Of a stretch of DNA of 64,000 bases, positions 20,644 to 29,869 are shown one piece after another. Every line of letters starts with the position of its first letter. Positions within the stretch are counted from its first letter, which is position 1. Under the pieces are notes generated by a model, which made no database searches, was not told where the DNA came from, and saw only the letters and a list, made by a program, of their open reading frames with translations. The translations under genes and the position numbers were made by a program. This DNA is from Caulobacter sp. (GTDB taxonomy: Bacteria > Pseudomonadota > Alphaproteobacteria > Caulobacterales > Caulobacteraceae), in contig JAUXMY010000008.1 in NCBI GenBank assembly GCA_030683005.1, positions 62,001 to 126,000 of the forward strand. The letters run 5' to 3'.

Positions 20644-23013
20644 CTACAGGCGAACCGCCCTCAGCCTCAGCGCGTTGCCGATGACGCTGACCGAGGAGAG
20701 CGCCATGGCCGCCGCCGCGATGGCCGGCGACAGCAGCAGGCCGAATACCGGGTAGAGGACGCCTGCCGCGATGGGGACGCCGCCAATATTGTAGATGAAG
20801 GCGAACACCAGATTCTGCCGGATATTGCGCATGACGGCGCGGGAGAGCGTCCGCGCCTTCAGGATGCCCGTGAGGTCTCCCCTCAGCAGGGTGACGCCGG
20901 CGCTCTCGATGGCGACGTCAGCGCCCGCCCCCATGGCGATGCCGACATCGGCCGCCGCCAGCGCGGGAGCGTCGTTGACGCCATCCCCGGCCATCGCCAC
21001 CACCCGGCCCTCACCGCGAAGGCGCTGGACCACCGAAGCCTTGTCCTTGGGCAGCACCTCCGCCGCCACTTCCGTGATCCCCAGATGATCGGCTACCGCG
21101 CGGGCTGTGGTCTCGTTGTCGCCGGTCATCATGACGATGCGCAGGCCGGCGGCCTTCAGTTCGTCAATCGTCGCCCGCGCGTTGGCCTTGATCGGGTCGG
21201 CGATGCCGATGAGGCCGCCGAGCGCGCCGTCCAGGGCCACGAAGACCACCGTGGCGCCTTGCCGGCGCAGAGCGTCCGCGTCGACCTCAAGCGGCGAGAT
21301 ATCGGCGCCCTGCTCCTGAACGAACGACCGGCTGCCGATGGCGATCTTGCGGCCATCCACCACGCCGACCACGCCGCGACCAACCGGAGAGTCAAAGTCG
21401 GTCGCCTCCGCGAGGGTGACGTTCTCATCCTTGGCCGCCCGCAGAATGGCGTCGGCGAGGGGGTGTTCACTGCCGCGCTCAAGACTGGCGGCAAGACGGA
21501 GAAGCTCCAGCCGGTCAAGGCCGGCCACGGGCTGCAGGGCGGTCACCGCCGGTCGTCCCTCGGTAAGGGTTCCCGTCTTGTCGACGACCAGAGTGTCGAC
21601 CTTCTCGAAGCGTTCGAGGGCTTCGGCGTTCTTGATGAGCACCCCGGCCTGGGCGCCCCGTCCGACGCCGACCATGATCGAGATCGGCGTGGCCAGTCCC
21701 AGCGCACAGGGACAGGCGATGATCAGCACGGACACCGCGGCCACCAGCGCGTAACTGAACCGGGGATCAGGCCCGACAGCCGCCCAGGCGGCGAAGGCGA
21801 GCGCGGCGACCGCGATCACCGCCGGCACGAACCAGCCGGAGACCTGGTCGGCCAGCCGCTGGATCGGGGCGCGACTGCGCTGGGCCTGGGCGACCATCTG
21901 CACGATCTGAGACAGCAGGGTGTCGGCGCCCACCTTGTCGGCGCGCATGACAAACGAGCCGGTCTTGTTGATCGCCCCGCCGATGACGGCCTCGCCGACC
22001 GTGCGCGTGACCGGCATGGACTCGCCGGTGACCATGGACTCGTCGAGCGCCGCGCGGCCCTCGACGATCTCGCCGTCGACCGGGACCTTTTCGCCCGGAC
22101 GCACCCGCAGGCGATCCCCGACGACGATGAGGTCCAGAGTAGCCTCCTCATCGGTTCCGTCCGGACGGACGCGTCGGGCTGTCTTGGGCGCCATGTCGAG
22201 CAGGGCCTTCAACGCCCCGGAGGTGCGTTCACGCGCGCCCAGCTCCAGCACCTGGCCGAGCAGCACCAGCGTGGTGATCACCGCCGCCGCCTCGAAATAG
22301 ACGGGCACGCTGCCATCGCTGCTGCGGAAGGCGTCGGGGAAGATGTGCGGGGCCGCGACCGCGACGACGCTGTAGAGCCATGCAACGCCGACGCCCATGG
22401 CGATGAGCGTGAACATGTTGAGGTTGCGGGTCTTGAGCGAGGCCCAGCCACGCTCGAAGAACGGCCAGCCGGCCCAGAGCACGACCGGCGTCGCGAGCGC
22501 GAACTGGATCCAGTTCGACCACTGGCCGGACAAGAAGTGATGCAGGTCGAAGAGATGTCCGCCCATTTCCAGGACGAACACCGGGAGACTGAGCGCGACC
22601 GCCACCCAGAGGCGGCGCGTCATGTCGGCGAGCTCGGGATTGGGGCCGCTGTCGGCCGTGATCGTCTCCGGCTCCAGCGCCATGCCGCAGATCGGGCACG
22701 AGCCCGGGCCGACCTGGCGGATCTCCGGGTGCATGGGGCAGGTGTAGATCGTCCCCGGAGGGGCGGGCGGATCTTCGGCGCGATCCTTGGCGAGGTACTT
22801 CTCGGGGTCAGCGGTGAATTTCGTGTGGCAGCCGGCGGAGCAGAAATGGAACGCCTCGCCGTTGTGCGCGGCGTGGTGAGGTGTGGTCGCGGGATCAACG
22901 CTCATGCCGCAGACAGGGTCGGTCACGGTGTTCGCCGACTTTGGCTTCCCGCCACAGCAGCTGTGGCCCTCGTGAGCGCCGTGTTGATGGTCGTGTTGCT
23001 TATGAACGCTCAC
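20644..23013 (-). CDS. Copper-translocating P1B-type ATPase with YHS and metal-binding N-terminus
   Basis: This pump exports Cu(I) from the cytoplasm (often named copA). The GTG at 23013 follows GGGAGG by five bases. The N-terminus is His/Cys-rich ([19 protein letters not shown]). It is followed by a YHS domain ([20 protein letters not shown]) and a YTCPMHPEI zinc-ribbon-like domain, in place of the usual CXXC ferredoxin-like domains. The core shows [39 protein letters not shown] and [12 protein letters not shown]. The 789 residues end in [10 protein letters not shown]. It diverges from csoR across three CsoR-like palindromes, so copper induction is expected. Confidence 0.92.
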   Translation of the reverse strand: MSVHKQHDHQHGAHEGHSCCGGKPKSANTVTDPVCGMSVDPATTPHHAAHNGEAFHFCSAGCHTKFTADPEKYLAKDRAEDPPAPPGTIYTCPMHPEIRQVGPGSCPICGMALEPETITADSGPNPELADMTRRLWVAVALSLPVFVLEMGGHLFDLHHFLSGQWSNWIQFALATPVVLWAGWPFFERGWASLKTRNLNMFTLIAMGVGVAWLYSVVAVAAPHIFPDAFRSSDGSVPVYFEAAAVITTLVLLGQVLELGARERTSGALKALLDMAPKTARRVRPDGTDEEATLDLIVVGDRLRVRPGEKVPVDGEIVEGRAALDESMVTGESMPVTRTVGEAVIGGAINKTGSFVMRADKVGADTLLSQIVQMVAQAQRSRAPIQRLADQVSGWFVPAVIAVAALAFAAWAAVGPDPRFSYALVAAVSVLIIACPCALGLATPISIMVGVGRGAQAGVLIKNAEALERFEKVDTLVVDKTGTLTEGRPAVTALQPVAGLDRLELLRLAASLERGSEHPLADAILRAAKDENVTLAEATDFDSPVGRGVVGVVDGRKIAIGSRSFVQEQGADISPLEVDADALRRQGATVVFVALDGALGGLIGIADPIKANARATIDELKAAGLRIVMMTGDNETTARAVADHLGITEVAAEVLPKDKASVVQRLRGEGRVVAMAGDGVNDAPALAAADVGIAMGAGADVAIESAGVTLLRGDLTGILKARTLSRAVMRNIRQNLVFAFIYNIGGVPIAAGVLYPVFGLLLSPAIAAAAMALSSVSVIGNALRLRAVRL

Positions 23014-23043
23014 GCCAACCTCCCTTTTGATCGCGGACTAACA

Positions 23044-23119
23044 ATACCCCCTAGGGGCATCCAATGGGCCATTTGCTATACCCCCATGGGGTACTTGTCA
23101 ATTACCCCGTGGGGGTATA
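23044..23119. promoter_or_regulatory. Three CsoR-type operator palindromes in a divergent promoter
   Basis: Three GC-flanked palindromes are visible: ATACCCCCTAGGGGCAT (23044-23060), ATACCCCCATGGGGTA (23078-23093) and TACCCCGTGGGGGTATA (23103-23119). They match the TACCC...GGGTA operators of CsoR/RcnR repressors and lie between the copper ATPase and csoR. Both divergent transcripts should be repressed until copper is bound. The last site ends 25 bases before the csoR ATG. Confidence 0.8.
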
Positions 23120-23144
23120 TCTATGCAGGTCCGGGAGAGGCTCC

Positions 23145-23420
23145 ATGCACCGCACGAACAAAACCAGTCTGCAGAACCGCCTTAGCCGCGTCGAAGGCCA
23201 GGTGCGCGGCATCGGCCGGATGGTCGAAGAGGATCGCTACTGCATCGACATCCTCACCCAGCTCACCGCGGTGCGCGCCGCGCTGACCAAGGTGGAACAT
23301 GAACTCCTGAGGGAGCATATCGATCACTGCGTCAGCGCCGCCTTTGCGTCCGGCGACGCCGAAGAGCAGCGCGCCAAGGCCGATGAGCTCGTGACGCTCC
23401 TGCAAAGGTCGTTGCGATGA
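23145..23420 (+). CDS. csoR: CsoR-family copper-sensing repressor
   Basis: This is an all-helical DUF156 repressor of 91 residues. The start is the ATG at 23145, because a frame from 23064 would read through the operators. The ligand set is C33 (RYCIDI), H58 and C62 (EHIDHCV); the spacing 25 and 4 equals that of the Cys-His-Cys copper site in CsoR. The conserved RLSRVEGQVRGIGRMV segment is present. Its stop overlaps an ATG in the next frame, leading into a CnrY/CnrX/ECF sigma set. Confidence 0.88.
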   Translation: MHRTNKTSLQNRLSRVEGQVRGIGRMVEEDRYCIDILTQLTAVRAALTKVEHELLREHIDHCVSAAFASGDAEEQRAKADELVTLLQRSLR

Positions 23421-23527
23421 CCAGCGCACCCTCTGTCCAAGGGCTCACCCTGCCCTGCCCTCGCGCGCGTGAGGGATCGCCCATCTGGATGCGTATCGTC
23501 AAAGGGGTGCAGGAGGTGCGCCGCTTC

Positions 23528-23815
23528 ATGGATACGCTCGAACAAGCCTTGGGCTCACTGCGCGCCTCGACCGGGGCGCCCGCGCTGGACGACCTGGAGG
23601 ACAAGGTCTGGAGTCGCGTCCGGCACGCGAGGGCAGACGCCGCGTCTGAGCGCCAATGGCGCAGGGCGCAGGTGCTGGCCGCCTGTCTCGCGCTGGTCAC
23701 CGGCGTCGCACTCGGCGGGGCCGAAGCCACCGCCCTCATGCGCACGGCGCAACCGTCTGCCTCACTGACCGCGCCAGCGCTCGCGCCGTCGCAACTCCTG
23801 GAGGGTCGAGGATGA
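23528..23815 (+). CDS. CnrY-like membrane anti-sigma protein
   Basis: I choose the ATG at 23528 because a strong AGGAGGTG lies about ten bases upstream; the frame also opens at an ATG at 23417 that overlaps the csoR stop. The 95-residue product (MDTLEQALGSLRASTG, then LEDKVWSRVRHARAD) has a cytoplasmic N-terminus, one membrane helix (VLAACLALVTGVALGG) and a short periplasmic tail. This is the layout of CnrY, which anchors and inhibits the sigma factor CnrH. Position before a CnrX-like protein and an ECF factor supports the assignment; sequence alone would not. Confidence 0.6.
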   Translation: MDTLEQALGSLRASTGAPALDDLEDKVWSRVRHARADAASERQWRRAQVLAACLALVTGVALGGAEATALMRTAQPSASLTAPALAPSQLLEGRG

Positions 23816-24255
23816 AACCCGGCCTCCGCAATCTCCTGATCACCATCGCGCTCGTCGTGGTCGCGGCCGGCGGCGCGGCGTGGCTCTGCGCCCGCTACGT
23901 TGTGAGCCATCACGCTCAAGGCCCGTCACTCCACGACATGGTCCACAAGAGCCTCGACCTCACGCCCGACCAGTCACGTCGGCTCGATGAAATTGAGAAA
24001 ACCTATGCCGTGGAGCGCGGGCACCTGGAAAATGAGGTTCGCGCCGCCAATCGCGAGCTGGCGACCGCCATCCGGAAGGGCGAAAAGGACTCGCCCGAGC
24101 TGAACGCGGCCATCGATCATCTGCATATGGCCATGGGCGCGCTGCAGAAGGCCACGATCGGGCATGTCTTCGACATGCGCGCTGTCCTGACGCCCCAGCA
24201 GGCCAGGAAATTCGACGCCGAGATTACCTCGGCGCTTACCGAAGAGGGACGGTGA
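23812..24255 (+). CDS. CnrX-like periplasmic nickel/cobalt sensor
   Basis: The protein is membrane-anchored by an N-terminal helix (ITIALVVVAAGGAAWLCARYVV) with a periplasmic helical domain of the CnrX/Spy type. Metal ligand positions match those reported for CnrX with a constant offset of one: H41, H45, E62, H118 and M122, against H42, H46, E63, H119 and M123. The helical motif SLDLTPDQSRRLDEIE and VLTPQQARKFDAEI are also family-like. The start overlaps the CnrY-like stop by ATGA. This predicts sensing of Ni(II) or Co(II), the Met ligand being specific to those ions. Confidence 0.78.
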   Translation: MKPGLRNLLITIALVVVAAGGAAWLCARYVVSHHAQGPSLHDMVHKSLDLTPDQSRRLDEIEKTYAVERGHLENEVRAANRELATAIRKGEKDSPELNAAIDHLHMAMGALQKATIGHVFDMRAVLTPQQARKFDAEITSALTEEGR

Positions 24256-24827
24256 GCGCGGCTTCCGAGCCGCAGGATTCCGAGCTTGCCGCCAGCGCGG
24301 TCGCGGGCGACGAGCGCGCCTTCTCGTGGCTGATGCAACGGCACAAGGATGGGCTGTACCGCTTCATTCGCCGCTATACGGGCGACGCCGAGGAGGCATA
24401 CGACCTTCTGCAGGAGAGCTTCACCGCCGCCTGGGGGGCGTTGAAGCGCTACGACCGGGCGCGTTCGTTCCCGACCTGGCTGCGCCGCATCGCGCTCAAC
24501 AAGTGCCGGGACTGGTCGCGACGCAGAACGGTGCGTCGCTGGCTCACCCGCAACGAGGGCCTCGACAGCCGGACCGGCCAGAACCTGGCCGCGGATGAGC
24601 CTTCGCCGGAAATGACTGTCTCCGATCAGGAGCAGCTGTCGCGTCTTGATCGCGCCATCGCGAACCTGCCGCCAGGGCTCAAGGAGCCGTTGATCCTCAC
24701 CGCGCTCGAAGGCCTGTCGCAGGACGACGCGGGCAGGCTCCTGGGCCTGAGTGCCAAGGCCGTCGAGCTGCGGGTCTATCGCGCGCGCAAAGCGCTTTCT
24801 TCTGCCCTGTCGCTTGAGGACGCCTAG
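24252..24827 (+). CDS. ECF sigma factor, CnrH-like
   Basis: The 191-residue sigma factor starts at a GTG at 24252 that overlaps the CnrX-like stop. Region 2 is seen in GLYRFIRRYTGDAEEAYDLLQESFTAAWGALKRY and TWLRRIALNKCRDWSRRR. Region 4 is seen in LPPGLKEPLILTALEGLSQDDAGRLLGLSAKAVELRVYRARKAL. As last gene of csoR-cnrY-cnrX it would be released when the sensor binds metal. Likely targets are its own genes and possibly the RND operon at 11-18.6 kb; no target promoter was identified. Confidence 0.88.
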   Translation: MSAASEPQDSELAASAVAGDERAFSWLMQRHKDGLYRFIRRYTGDAEEAYDLLQESFTAAWGALKRYDRARSFPTWLRRIALNKCRDWSRRRTVRRWLTRNEGLDSRTGQNLAADEPSPEMTVSDQEQLSRLDRAIANLPPGLKEPLILTALEGLSQDDAGRLLGLSAKAVELRVYRARKALSSALSLEDA

Positions 24828-24830
24828 GAT

Positions 24831-25301
24831 TTACGTGGCCGGGGCTGCGCGCGACGACCAGTGGATGTGGGCGATGCGCCAGCCTTCCTTGGTCTTCTTC
24901 AGAACCATCGTCTCCGTGGTCAGGCGATCGACCTTTTTGCCGTCGTAGGTCCCGGTCGTGCGCCCCTGCGTGAGCACCCAGGCGATTGCGCCCTTCACTG
25001 TCGAGCGGCGGCTCGCGATCGTGTCCGTCATTCCCTGGCTGTAGGCGATGTCTCCGGGCAGATGGGCCTCGACATACTCGGCCTTGGAGGACTCCGCGCC
25101 GCCCTGCTCGAAGATCACTGCGTCATCGAGCAGGAGATCGGCCACCCCCGCCGCATCGGCCCGTCCCATGGCGGCATGGAAGGCGTCGACCACGAGGACC
25201 GGAGCGCTCTGTGACGCGGCGGCGACCGTAGCCGGAGCAACGGCGACCGCTACTGGCGAGGCGATAAGCAAGATGCTCAGGGCCAGAAGGCGAAGCGACA
25301 T
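24831..25301 (-). CDS. Exported SnoaL/NTF2-like protein
   Basis: The signal peptide ends near ATVAAASQ. It is followed by a roughly 125-residue NTF2-like cone: VVDAFHAAMGRADAAGVADLLLDDAVIFEQGGAESSKAEYVEAHL, and a final strand KTKEGWRIAHIHWSSR. Such domains bind small ligands or catalyse simple reactions; nothing fixes the ligand here. It converges with the sigma operon, with three bases between stops. Periplasmic location next to copper genes makes an accessory role possible. Confidence 0.75.
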   Translation of the reverse strand: MSLRLLALSILLIASPVAVAVAPATVAAASQSAPVLVVDAFHAAMGRADAAGVADLLLDDAVIFEQGGAESSKAEYVEAHLPGDIAYSQGMTDTIASRRSTVKGAIAWVLTQGRTTGTYDGKKVDRLTTETMVLKKTKEGWRIAHIHWSSRAAPAT

Positions 25302-25328
25302 GATTTCCCCCCAGTATGTCAGTGCGGA

Positions 25329-25787
25329 CTAAGAGTAGCGGGCAAAGACGGCGGTCGCGCCATCCTTCTTCACCAGCAGGACATCGTAGGGCTCGCGCGA
25401 TCCGTCCGGCATTTCCATGCCGGGCGAACCGATCGGCATGCCGGGGACAGCGAGACCGCGGGCCTTTGCCGCTTCACGCAGCAGACGCTTGATGTCGTCG
25501 GCCGGCACGTGGCCTTCAATGAAGTAGGGGCCGACCACGCCGGTATGGCAGGAGCCGAATTGCGGCGGCAGACCATAGCGTGACTGCAGCGCCGTTCGGT
25601 CCGCGCTCGCCACGACCGTGGCGGCGAACCCCGCCTTCCTGAGATGCTCTACCCACACCGTGCAGCAACCGCAGCCGGGGTCCTTGTAGACCGTGATTGC
25701 CTGCGAAGCTGCGCTCGCGGGCTTGCATGATGCGAGCAGAAGCCCGGCCGGCACAGCGAGAAAGATCCGGCGCGTTGCTAGAACCAT
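25329..25787 (-). CDS. DUF411 protein, periplasmic metal-binding candidate
   Basis: The 152-residue protein has a lipobox-like start (VPAGLLLASCKPA) and the DUF411 core: ITVYKDPGCGCCTVWVEHLRKAGF with a CGCC motif, then YGLPPQFGSCHTGVVGPYFIEGHVPADDI and a Met-containing segment (AVPGMPIGSPGMEMPDG). The His and Cys in SCHT and the CGCC pair are plausible copper ligands. The ATG at 25787 lies inside the copB end, so the two genes overlap and are co-transcribed with copA-copB. Confidence 0.85.
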   Translation of the reverse strand: MVLATRRIFLAVPAGLLLASCKPASAASQAITVYKDPGCGCCTVWVEHLRKAGFAATVVASADRTALQSRYGLPPQFGSCHTGVVGPYFIEGHVPADDIKRLLREAAKARGLAVPGMPIGSPGMEMPDGSREPYDVLLVKKDGATAVFARYS

Positions 25788-26794
25788 GTCCGCACCCCGA
25801 CGATGAAGCTGGTCTCTGTGTCGTCTTCGCCGGCCGCCTTCGCATAGTCCGCGGTCCCACCGAACTTGCGACCGTAGGTGACGCCGACATAGGGCGAGAA
25901 CTCGCGGGTCACCTGGTAACGAAGCCGCAGGCCAAGTTCGAGGTCGGTCACACCCGAGCCGAGTTCGAGTTCGGGGATGTCCCGGGCGGAGAGGTTCACT
26001 TCCGCGCCTGGCTGCAAGATCAGCCGCTGTGTCAGGCGCAGATCGTAGCTGCCCTCGAGCCGGGCGAACGCCTCGCCTTCGTCCGAGAGGAACAGCGCCG
26101 CCTCCGTCTCGAACCAGTACGGCGCGAGCCCTTCGACGCCGACCGTCAGGTACGTCCGCTTCGGGCCGTCCTGAAGGTCCTGCCGCAGGCCTGCCTGCAG
26201 GTCGAAGTAGGGCGAGATCGCCCGGGAATAGAGCAGCTGCACCTCGGCCGCCTCGAGATCGCCGTCGGCGCCCTCGCCTTCCGACTTCACCACCAGGCGG
26301 TTGGCGTCGCCGCCCCACCAGGCTTCGCCGCTCCAGGCGAAGCCGTCCTCGCCGTCGCGCACGCGCCACTCGGCCTGATCGATGAGCACCATCCAGGTGC
26401 TGGAGCCGCCATGTTCTATCCGGAGCTGGTCTCGCGAGGGCTGCATGGCGACCGAACCGAAGATGGCGTCGGCCGGATGATCGGTCGGGGCCGGCGGCGG
26501 GGGCTCGCTGCCGACGTCTTCGTCCATTTCACCATGCGCGCTGTGGTCCATGCCCTCCATGGACGACATGCCGTCCATGGGCGCCGTCGGAGCGTCCCCG
26601 GGCGGCAGTTCGGTCGGCCAGTCCATCGCCGGCATCGCGTCGTCTTCCGGCGCGCTCTCCGGCGTCGACGCGGGTGCCGGAATCGCGGCTTTGGGCGCGG
26701 GCTGCGCCGGCATCGGATGGTGGGGGTGATGCTGCGCGAAGGCCGGCGTCGCGAACACCAGGCCCAGGGCGGCCAGACAGGCGGCGCGTCTCAT
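25778..26794 (-). CDS. copB: Copper resistance protein B
   Basis: This is an outer membrane beta-barrel protein of the Cop/Pco periplasmic copper system (also pcoB). The start is the ATG at 26794, overlapping the copA stop. A signal peptide ends at TPAFAQ. The mature protein has a His/Met-rich segment (HHPHHPMPAQ; MPAMDW; MDGMSSMEGMDHSAHGEMD), then the conserved barrel sequence beginning ILGSVA-like FGSVAMQPSRDQLRIEHG and ending DTETSFIVGVRTWF. Length 338 residues is normal. Confidence 0.9.
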   Translation of the reverse strand: MRRAACLAALGLVFATPAFAQHHPHHPMPAQPAPKAAIPAPASTPESAPEDDAMPAMDWPTELPPGDAPTAPMDGMSSMEGMDHSAHGEMDEDVGSEPPPPAPTDHPADAIFGSVAMQPSRDQLRIEHGGSSTWMVLIDQAEWRVRDGEDGFAWSGEAWWGGDANRLVVKSEGEGADGDLEAAEVQLLYSRAISPYFDLQAGLRQDLQDGPKRTYLTVGVEGLAPYWFETEAALFLSDEGEAFARLEGSYDLRLTQRLILQPGAEVNLSARDIPELELGSGVTDLELGLRLRYQVTREFSPYVGVTYGRKFGGTADYAKAAGEDDTETSFIVGVRTWF

Positions 26795-28536
26795 CGGGCG
26801 ACCTCCGTCATCGGGCGCACACTCACCACGCGGAACATGCCAGCGTGCATGTGGTAGAGCATGTGGCAATGAAACGCCCAATCGCCCGGCGCATCCGCGG
26901 TGAAGTCGAAGGTGACCTTGCCACCGGGGGCGACGTTCACCGTGTGCTTCCTCGGATGCCAGCCCTTGGGCCCGGTGAGCAGCTCGAAGAAATGCCCGTG
27001 AAGATGGATCGGGTGGGCCATCATCGAGTCGTTCACGAGCGTAACGCGCACCCGTTCGTTCAAGCGGAACGGGATCGGCCTGGTCACTTCCGAGAACTTC
27101 TCCCCGTCGAACGACCACATGAAGCGCTCCATGTTGCCGGTCAGGTGCAGCTGCAGCGCGCGGCTCGGCGTGCGCGTATCGGGGTTGGGATCGAGGGCTT
27201 CCAGGTCCTTGTAGACCAGCACCTTGTGACCGACGTCTTCGAGACCTTGACCCGGCTCGCCGGTTCGATCCACCGGCATGGGTGAAATGGTCTGGACGCC
27301 AGGCCCCATCTTCACCTGGGGTGCGTTGTCGGGATTGCGCATCGACATGTCCATGCCGGACATATCCATCTGCATGCCGCCGTTGGGCCCATGGTCCATG
27401 CCCTCCATCGAACCGTGCATGGACATGTCCATCCCCATGTCCTTCATGGTCCCCAGCGGGCGGGCCCGCAGGCGCGGGACGGCAGCCGCCATGCCCGGAC
27501 GGGGCGCCAGCGTGGCCCGGCCCATGCCGGAGCGGTCCACGGCTTCGGCGACCAGCGTGAAGGCCTTGTCCTCGGTCGGCTGTACGACGACGTCGTAGGT
27601 CTCGGCGACCGAGATCTGGAATTCCTCCACATCGACAGGCTTCACATTCAGGCCGTCCGCCTGGACCACCTTCATCGACAGGCCCGGAATGCGGACGTTG
27701 AAAATGGTCATCGCCGCCGCGTTTATGAAACGCAGCCGCACCCGCTCGCCCGGATTGAACAGCGCCGTCCAGTTGTCCTCCGGACCATGGCCGTTGATGA
27801 GGAAGGTGTAGACCGACCCCGTGACGTCCGAAACGTCCGTCGGGTCCATCCGCATCGCGCCCCACTCGAGGCGGTCCTTGAGCGGCTGATCCTTCCCGGC
27901 GAGCAGGCCGGCGACGGTCTGCTTCTGGGTGTTGAAGACGCCAGCCTGCGCCTTCAGCTTCTTGAAGATCTCGTGCGGGTGCATGAACGCGAAGTCCGAG
28001 AGCACCACCACGTACTCCCGGTCGAAGGCGACGGGGTCGGCGTCTTTCGGCTCGATGATCAGTGGACCGTAGTGGCCCTCCTGCTCCTGCAGCCCGGAGT
28101 GGCTGTGGTACCAGTAGGTGCCCGCCTGAACGACCGGGAACTCGTAGACGAAGGTCTCGCCAGGCTTGATGCCGGGGAAGCTCACACCCGGCACACCATC
28201 CATGTGGAAGGGCAGGATCAGTCCGTGCCAGTGGATCGAGGTGTCCTCGTGTAGATCATTGGTCACCACGATGCGGGCGATCTGGCCTTCCTTCAGGCGA
28301 ATGAGCGGGCCCGGCACCGTCCCGTTGATGGTGACGGCGTGACCCTGGCGCCCGTCAACCGGCCATTGCGTGTGACCGATCCGCAGCGCGATGTCGGGGC
28401 CGGCGAGCGACGGCAGGTCGCGCACCAATCCCGTGGCGCCGCTTCTGGCCCAGGCCGGGAACAGGCTTGTCACGGCGAGGCCGGCTCCCAACAGGCCTGA
28501 GTTCAGGAGTAATCTACGACGGGCCAGATCAGTCAT
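26791..28536 (-). CDS. copA: Copper-resistance multicopper oxidase
   Basis: This Tat-exported oxidase of Cu(I) belongs to the CopA/PcoA family. The N-terminal LARRRLLLNSGLLGAGL is a twin-arginine signal. Copper sites are HWHGLILPFHMDG, YWYHSHSG, HPIHLHGHFFEL and HCHMLYHMHAGMF. A Met-rich loop (MGMDMSMHGSMEGMDHG; MQMDMSGMDMSM) is typical of the copper-binding insert. The 581 residues are complete and begin with an ATG at 28536. It leads the copA-copB-DUF411 operon. Promoter sites in the 28537-28638 gap were not resolved. Confidence 0.93.
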   Translation of the reverse strand: MTDLARRRLLLNSGLLGAGLAVTSLFPAWARSGATGLVRDLPSLAGPDIALRIGHTQWPVDGRQGHAVTINGTVPGPLIRLKEGQIARIVVTNDLHEDTSIHWHGLILPFHMDGVPGVSFPGIKPGETFVYEFPVVQAGTYWYHSHSGLQEQEGHYGPLIIEPKDADPVAFDREYVVVLSDFAFMHPHEIFKKLKAQAGVFNTQKQTVAGLLAGKDQPLKDRLEWGAMRMDPTDVSDVTGSVYTFLINGHGPEDNWTALFNPGERVRLRFINAAAMTIFNVRIPGLSMKVVQADGLNVKPVDVEEFQISVAETYDVVVQPTEDKAFTLVAEAVDRSGMGRATLAPRPGMAAAVPRLRARPLGTMKDMGMDMSMHGSMEGMDHGPNGGMQMDMSGMDMSMRNPDNAPQVKMGPGVQTISPMPVDRTGEPGQGLEDVGHKVLVYKDLEALDPNPDTRTPSRALQLHLTGNMERFMWSFDGEKFSEVTRPIPFRLNERVRVTLVNDSMMAHPIHLHGHFFELLTGPKGWHPRKHTVNVAPGGKVTFDFTADAPGDWAFHCHMLYHMHAGMFRVVSVRPMTEVAR

Positions 28537-28638
28537 TCAGAACCTCGGGTCTTCGGTCCGCTTGGCCGAAGTTAAAGTGCATCAGGATGCGTCTTTTCGT
28601 ACGCACGCCGGCCGCGCGCCCTCACGGGCGACAGCCGA

Positions 28639-29301
28639 TCAGAACTTGAAATGGCCCGCGCCGTGGGTGACCTCGGCGCCGAAATAGGCCTGGACAAGGA
28701 TGAGCACCACCGTGAGGGCGAGCGCGGCTTCGTAGCCTCGCCCACCCAGCCGGCGGGCCGCCTGTTCAGCCGGGCGTTTGAGCTGCCAGAGCGCGAGGAT
28801 CAGGAAGGGCAAGGCTGTGCCCAGCCAACGATGGATCGCCAGCGCGCTTTCGTCATCGGCCGCCGGCATGCCGGCGCTCGCCCAGCCGAGCGGCGCCGCC
28901 GCGAATGCGCCGAGCGTCGCAACGCCGAGGAGAAGCTTGTTGCTCGCGGCATAGAGCGGCTGACGGCGCAGCGCGGCGGCCGCTTCCAGAAGACCAACGG
29001 TCAACACCAGCGCGATCGGGAAGTGAATGACGGCGGGGTGCCACATGCCAAGCCAGGCGAGCAGGCGACCCAGGAAGGTTTTCGGCTTGTCGTGCGACAT
29101 CTGCATGTCGCCTTCCGTAGGCCATGCCATCTCGGTGACCGCCATGTCGTCCGGCGCCGGGGCGCTATCACTCGCCCCCGGAGCGGAAGCGACCGCTTCC
29201 GCGGGCGGGCTAACCGACGCCGCCGCATGAAGCGGCGCGACCGAAACGGTCATCGCCATCAGCAGGGCGAACACGCCCACCTTCAGGGTCCGGAACACCA
29301 T
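28639..29301 (-). CDS. DUF2231 membrane protein
   Basis: The protein has a signal-like first helix (VGVFALLMAMTVSVAPLHAAA), a Ser/Pro/Ala-rich linker, and four further helices in the DUF2231 pattern: GRLLAWLGMWHPAVIHFPIALVLTVGLLEAA, NKLLLGVATLGAFAAAPLGWASAG, ALAIHRWLGTALPFLILAL and EAALALTVVLILVQAYFGAEVTHGAGHF. The His of HFPIAL and IHRW could bind heme or metal, and similar proteins occur with copper genes. Role unknown. It shares orientation with copA and lies 102 bases before it. Confidence 0.8.
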   Translation of the reverse strand: MVFRTLKVGVFALLMAMTVSVAPLHAAASVSPPAEAVASAPGASDSAPAPDDMAVTEMAWPTEGDMQMSHDKPKTFLGRLLAWLGMWHPAVIHFPIALVLTVGLLEAAAALRRQPLYAASNKLLLGVATLGAFAAAPLGWASAGMPAADDESALAIHRWLGTALPFLILALWQLKRPAEQAARRLGGRGYEAALALTVVLILVQAYFGAEVTHGAGHFKF

Positions 29302-29350
29302 CGCGCCCGTCTCTCCAATGCCGAGGGGGCGCGCCGCGCCCCCTGGCGGA

Positions 29351-29680
29351 TCAGATCACATGGATCTGGGTCACGACGGGTTTGCCGCCCACGTTCTTGA
29401 GCACGAAGTGAACCTTCTTGCCGACGGTCACCCCGTTGAGCACCGCGGCGCTCTCGACCTTGAACTTCATGGTCATGGGCGGCCACTTCAGGGCCGGCAT
29501 CGGCCCGTGGGCGATGGTGATCGTGCCCGCCTTGGCGTCGATGGCCTTTACGATGCCCTGACCTTCGGCGGCCTGCGGCACCGGGGCGTGATCTTCGCCG
29601 GGATGCGCCGCGGCCGGCATCGTGACGGCGGTGGTGGACATGATCGCGGCGACGGCGGCGATCATCAGCTTGGTTTTCAT
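29351..29680 (-). CDS. CusF-like periplasmic copper-binding protein
   Basis: The 109-residue protein starts at the ATG at 29680 with GGAG six bases upstream. A signal peptide ends at PAAAHP. The core matches the CusF/CusB C-terminal fold: GIVKAIDAKAGTITIAHGPMPALKWPPMTMKFKV and VTVGKKVHFVLKNVGGKPVVTQI. The copper ligands of CusF, His plus Trp and two Met, are represented by HGPMPALKWPPMTM. It heads the minus-strand periplasmic copper gene group. Confidence 0.88.
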   Translation of the reverse strand: MKTKLMIAAVAAIMSTTAVTMPAAAHPGEDHAPVPQAAEGQGIVKAIDAKAGTITIAHGPMPALKWPPMTMKFKVESAAVLNGVTVGKKVHFVLKNVGGKPVVTQIHVI

Positions 29681-29869
29681 GAACTGCTCCTGCATTCAAT
29701 TTCAGGTCGTGTGCGCGGCTGAAGGTAGATACGCAGCGCCGGCCCGCATCCCTCGAAATGGTCGACAAACGGTCGTTCTGGCTGTCTCCAACGAGTCCGG
29801 CCCGGGCCGAATGGATGGCGAGCGCGCGCCATTGAGATCGCGGTGCGACGACGCCTTCAAGGAGCTGCT

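Noticed and set aside
20398..23286. Open frame of over 900 codons antisense to the copper ATPase
   Set aside because: It covers the csoR operator region and reads as antisense composition; the ATPase on the other strand has all P-type motifs.
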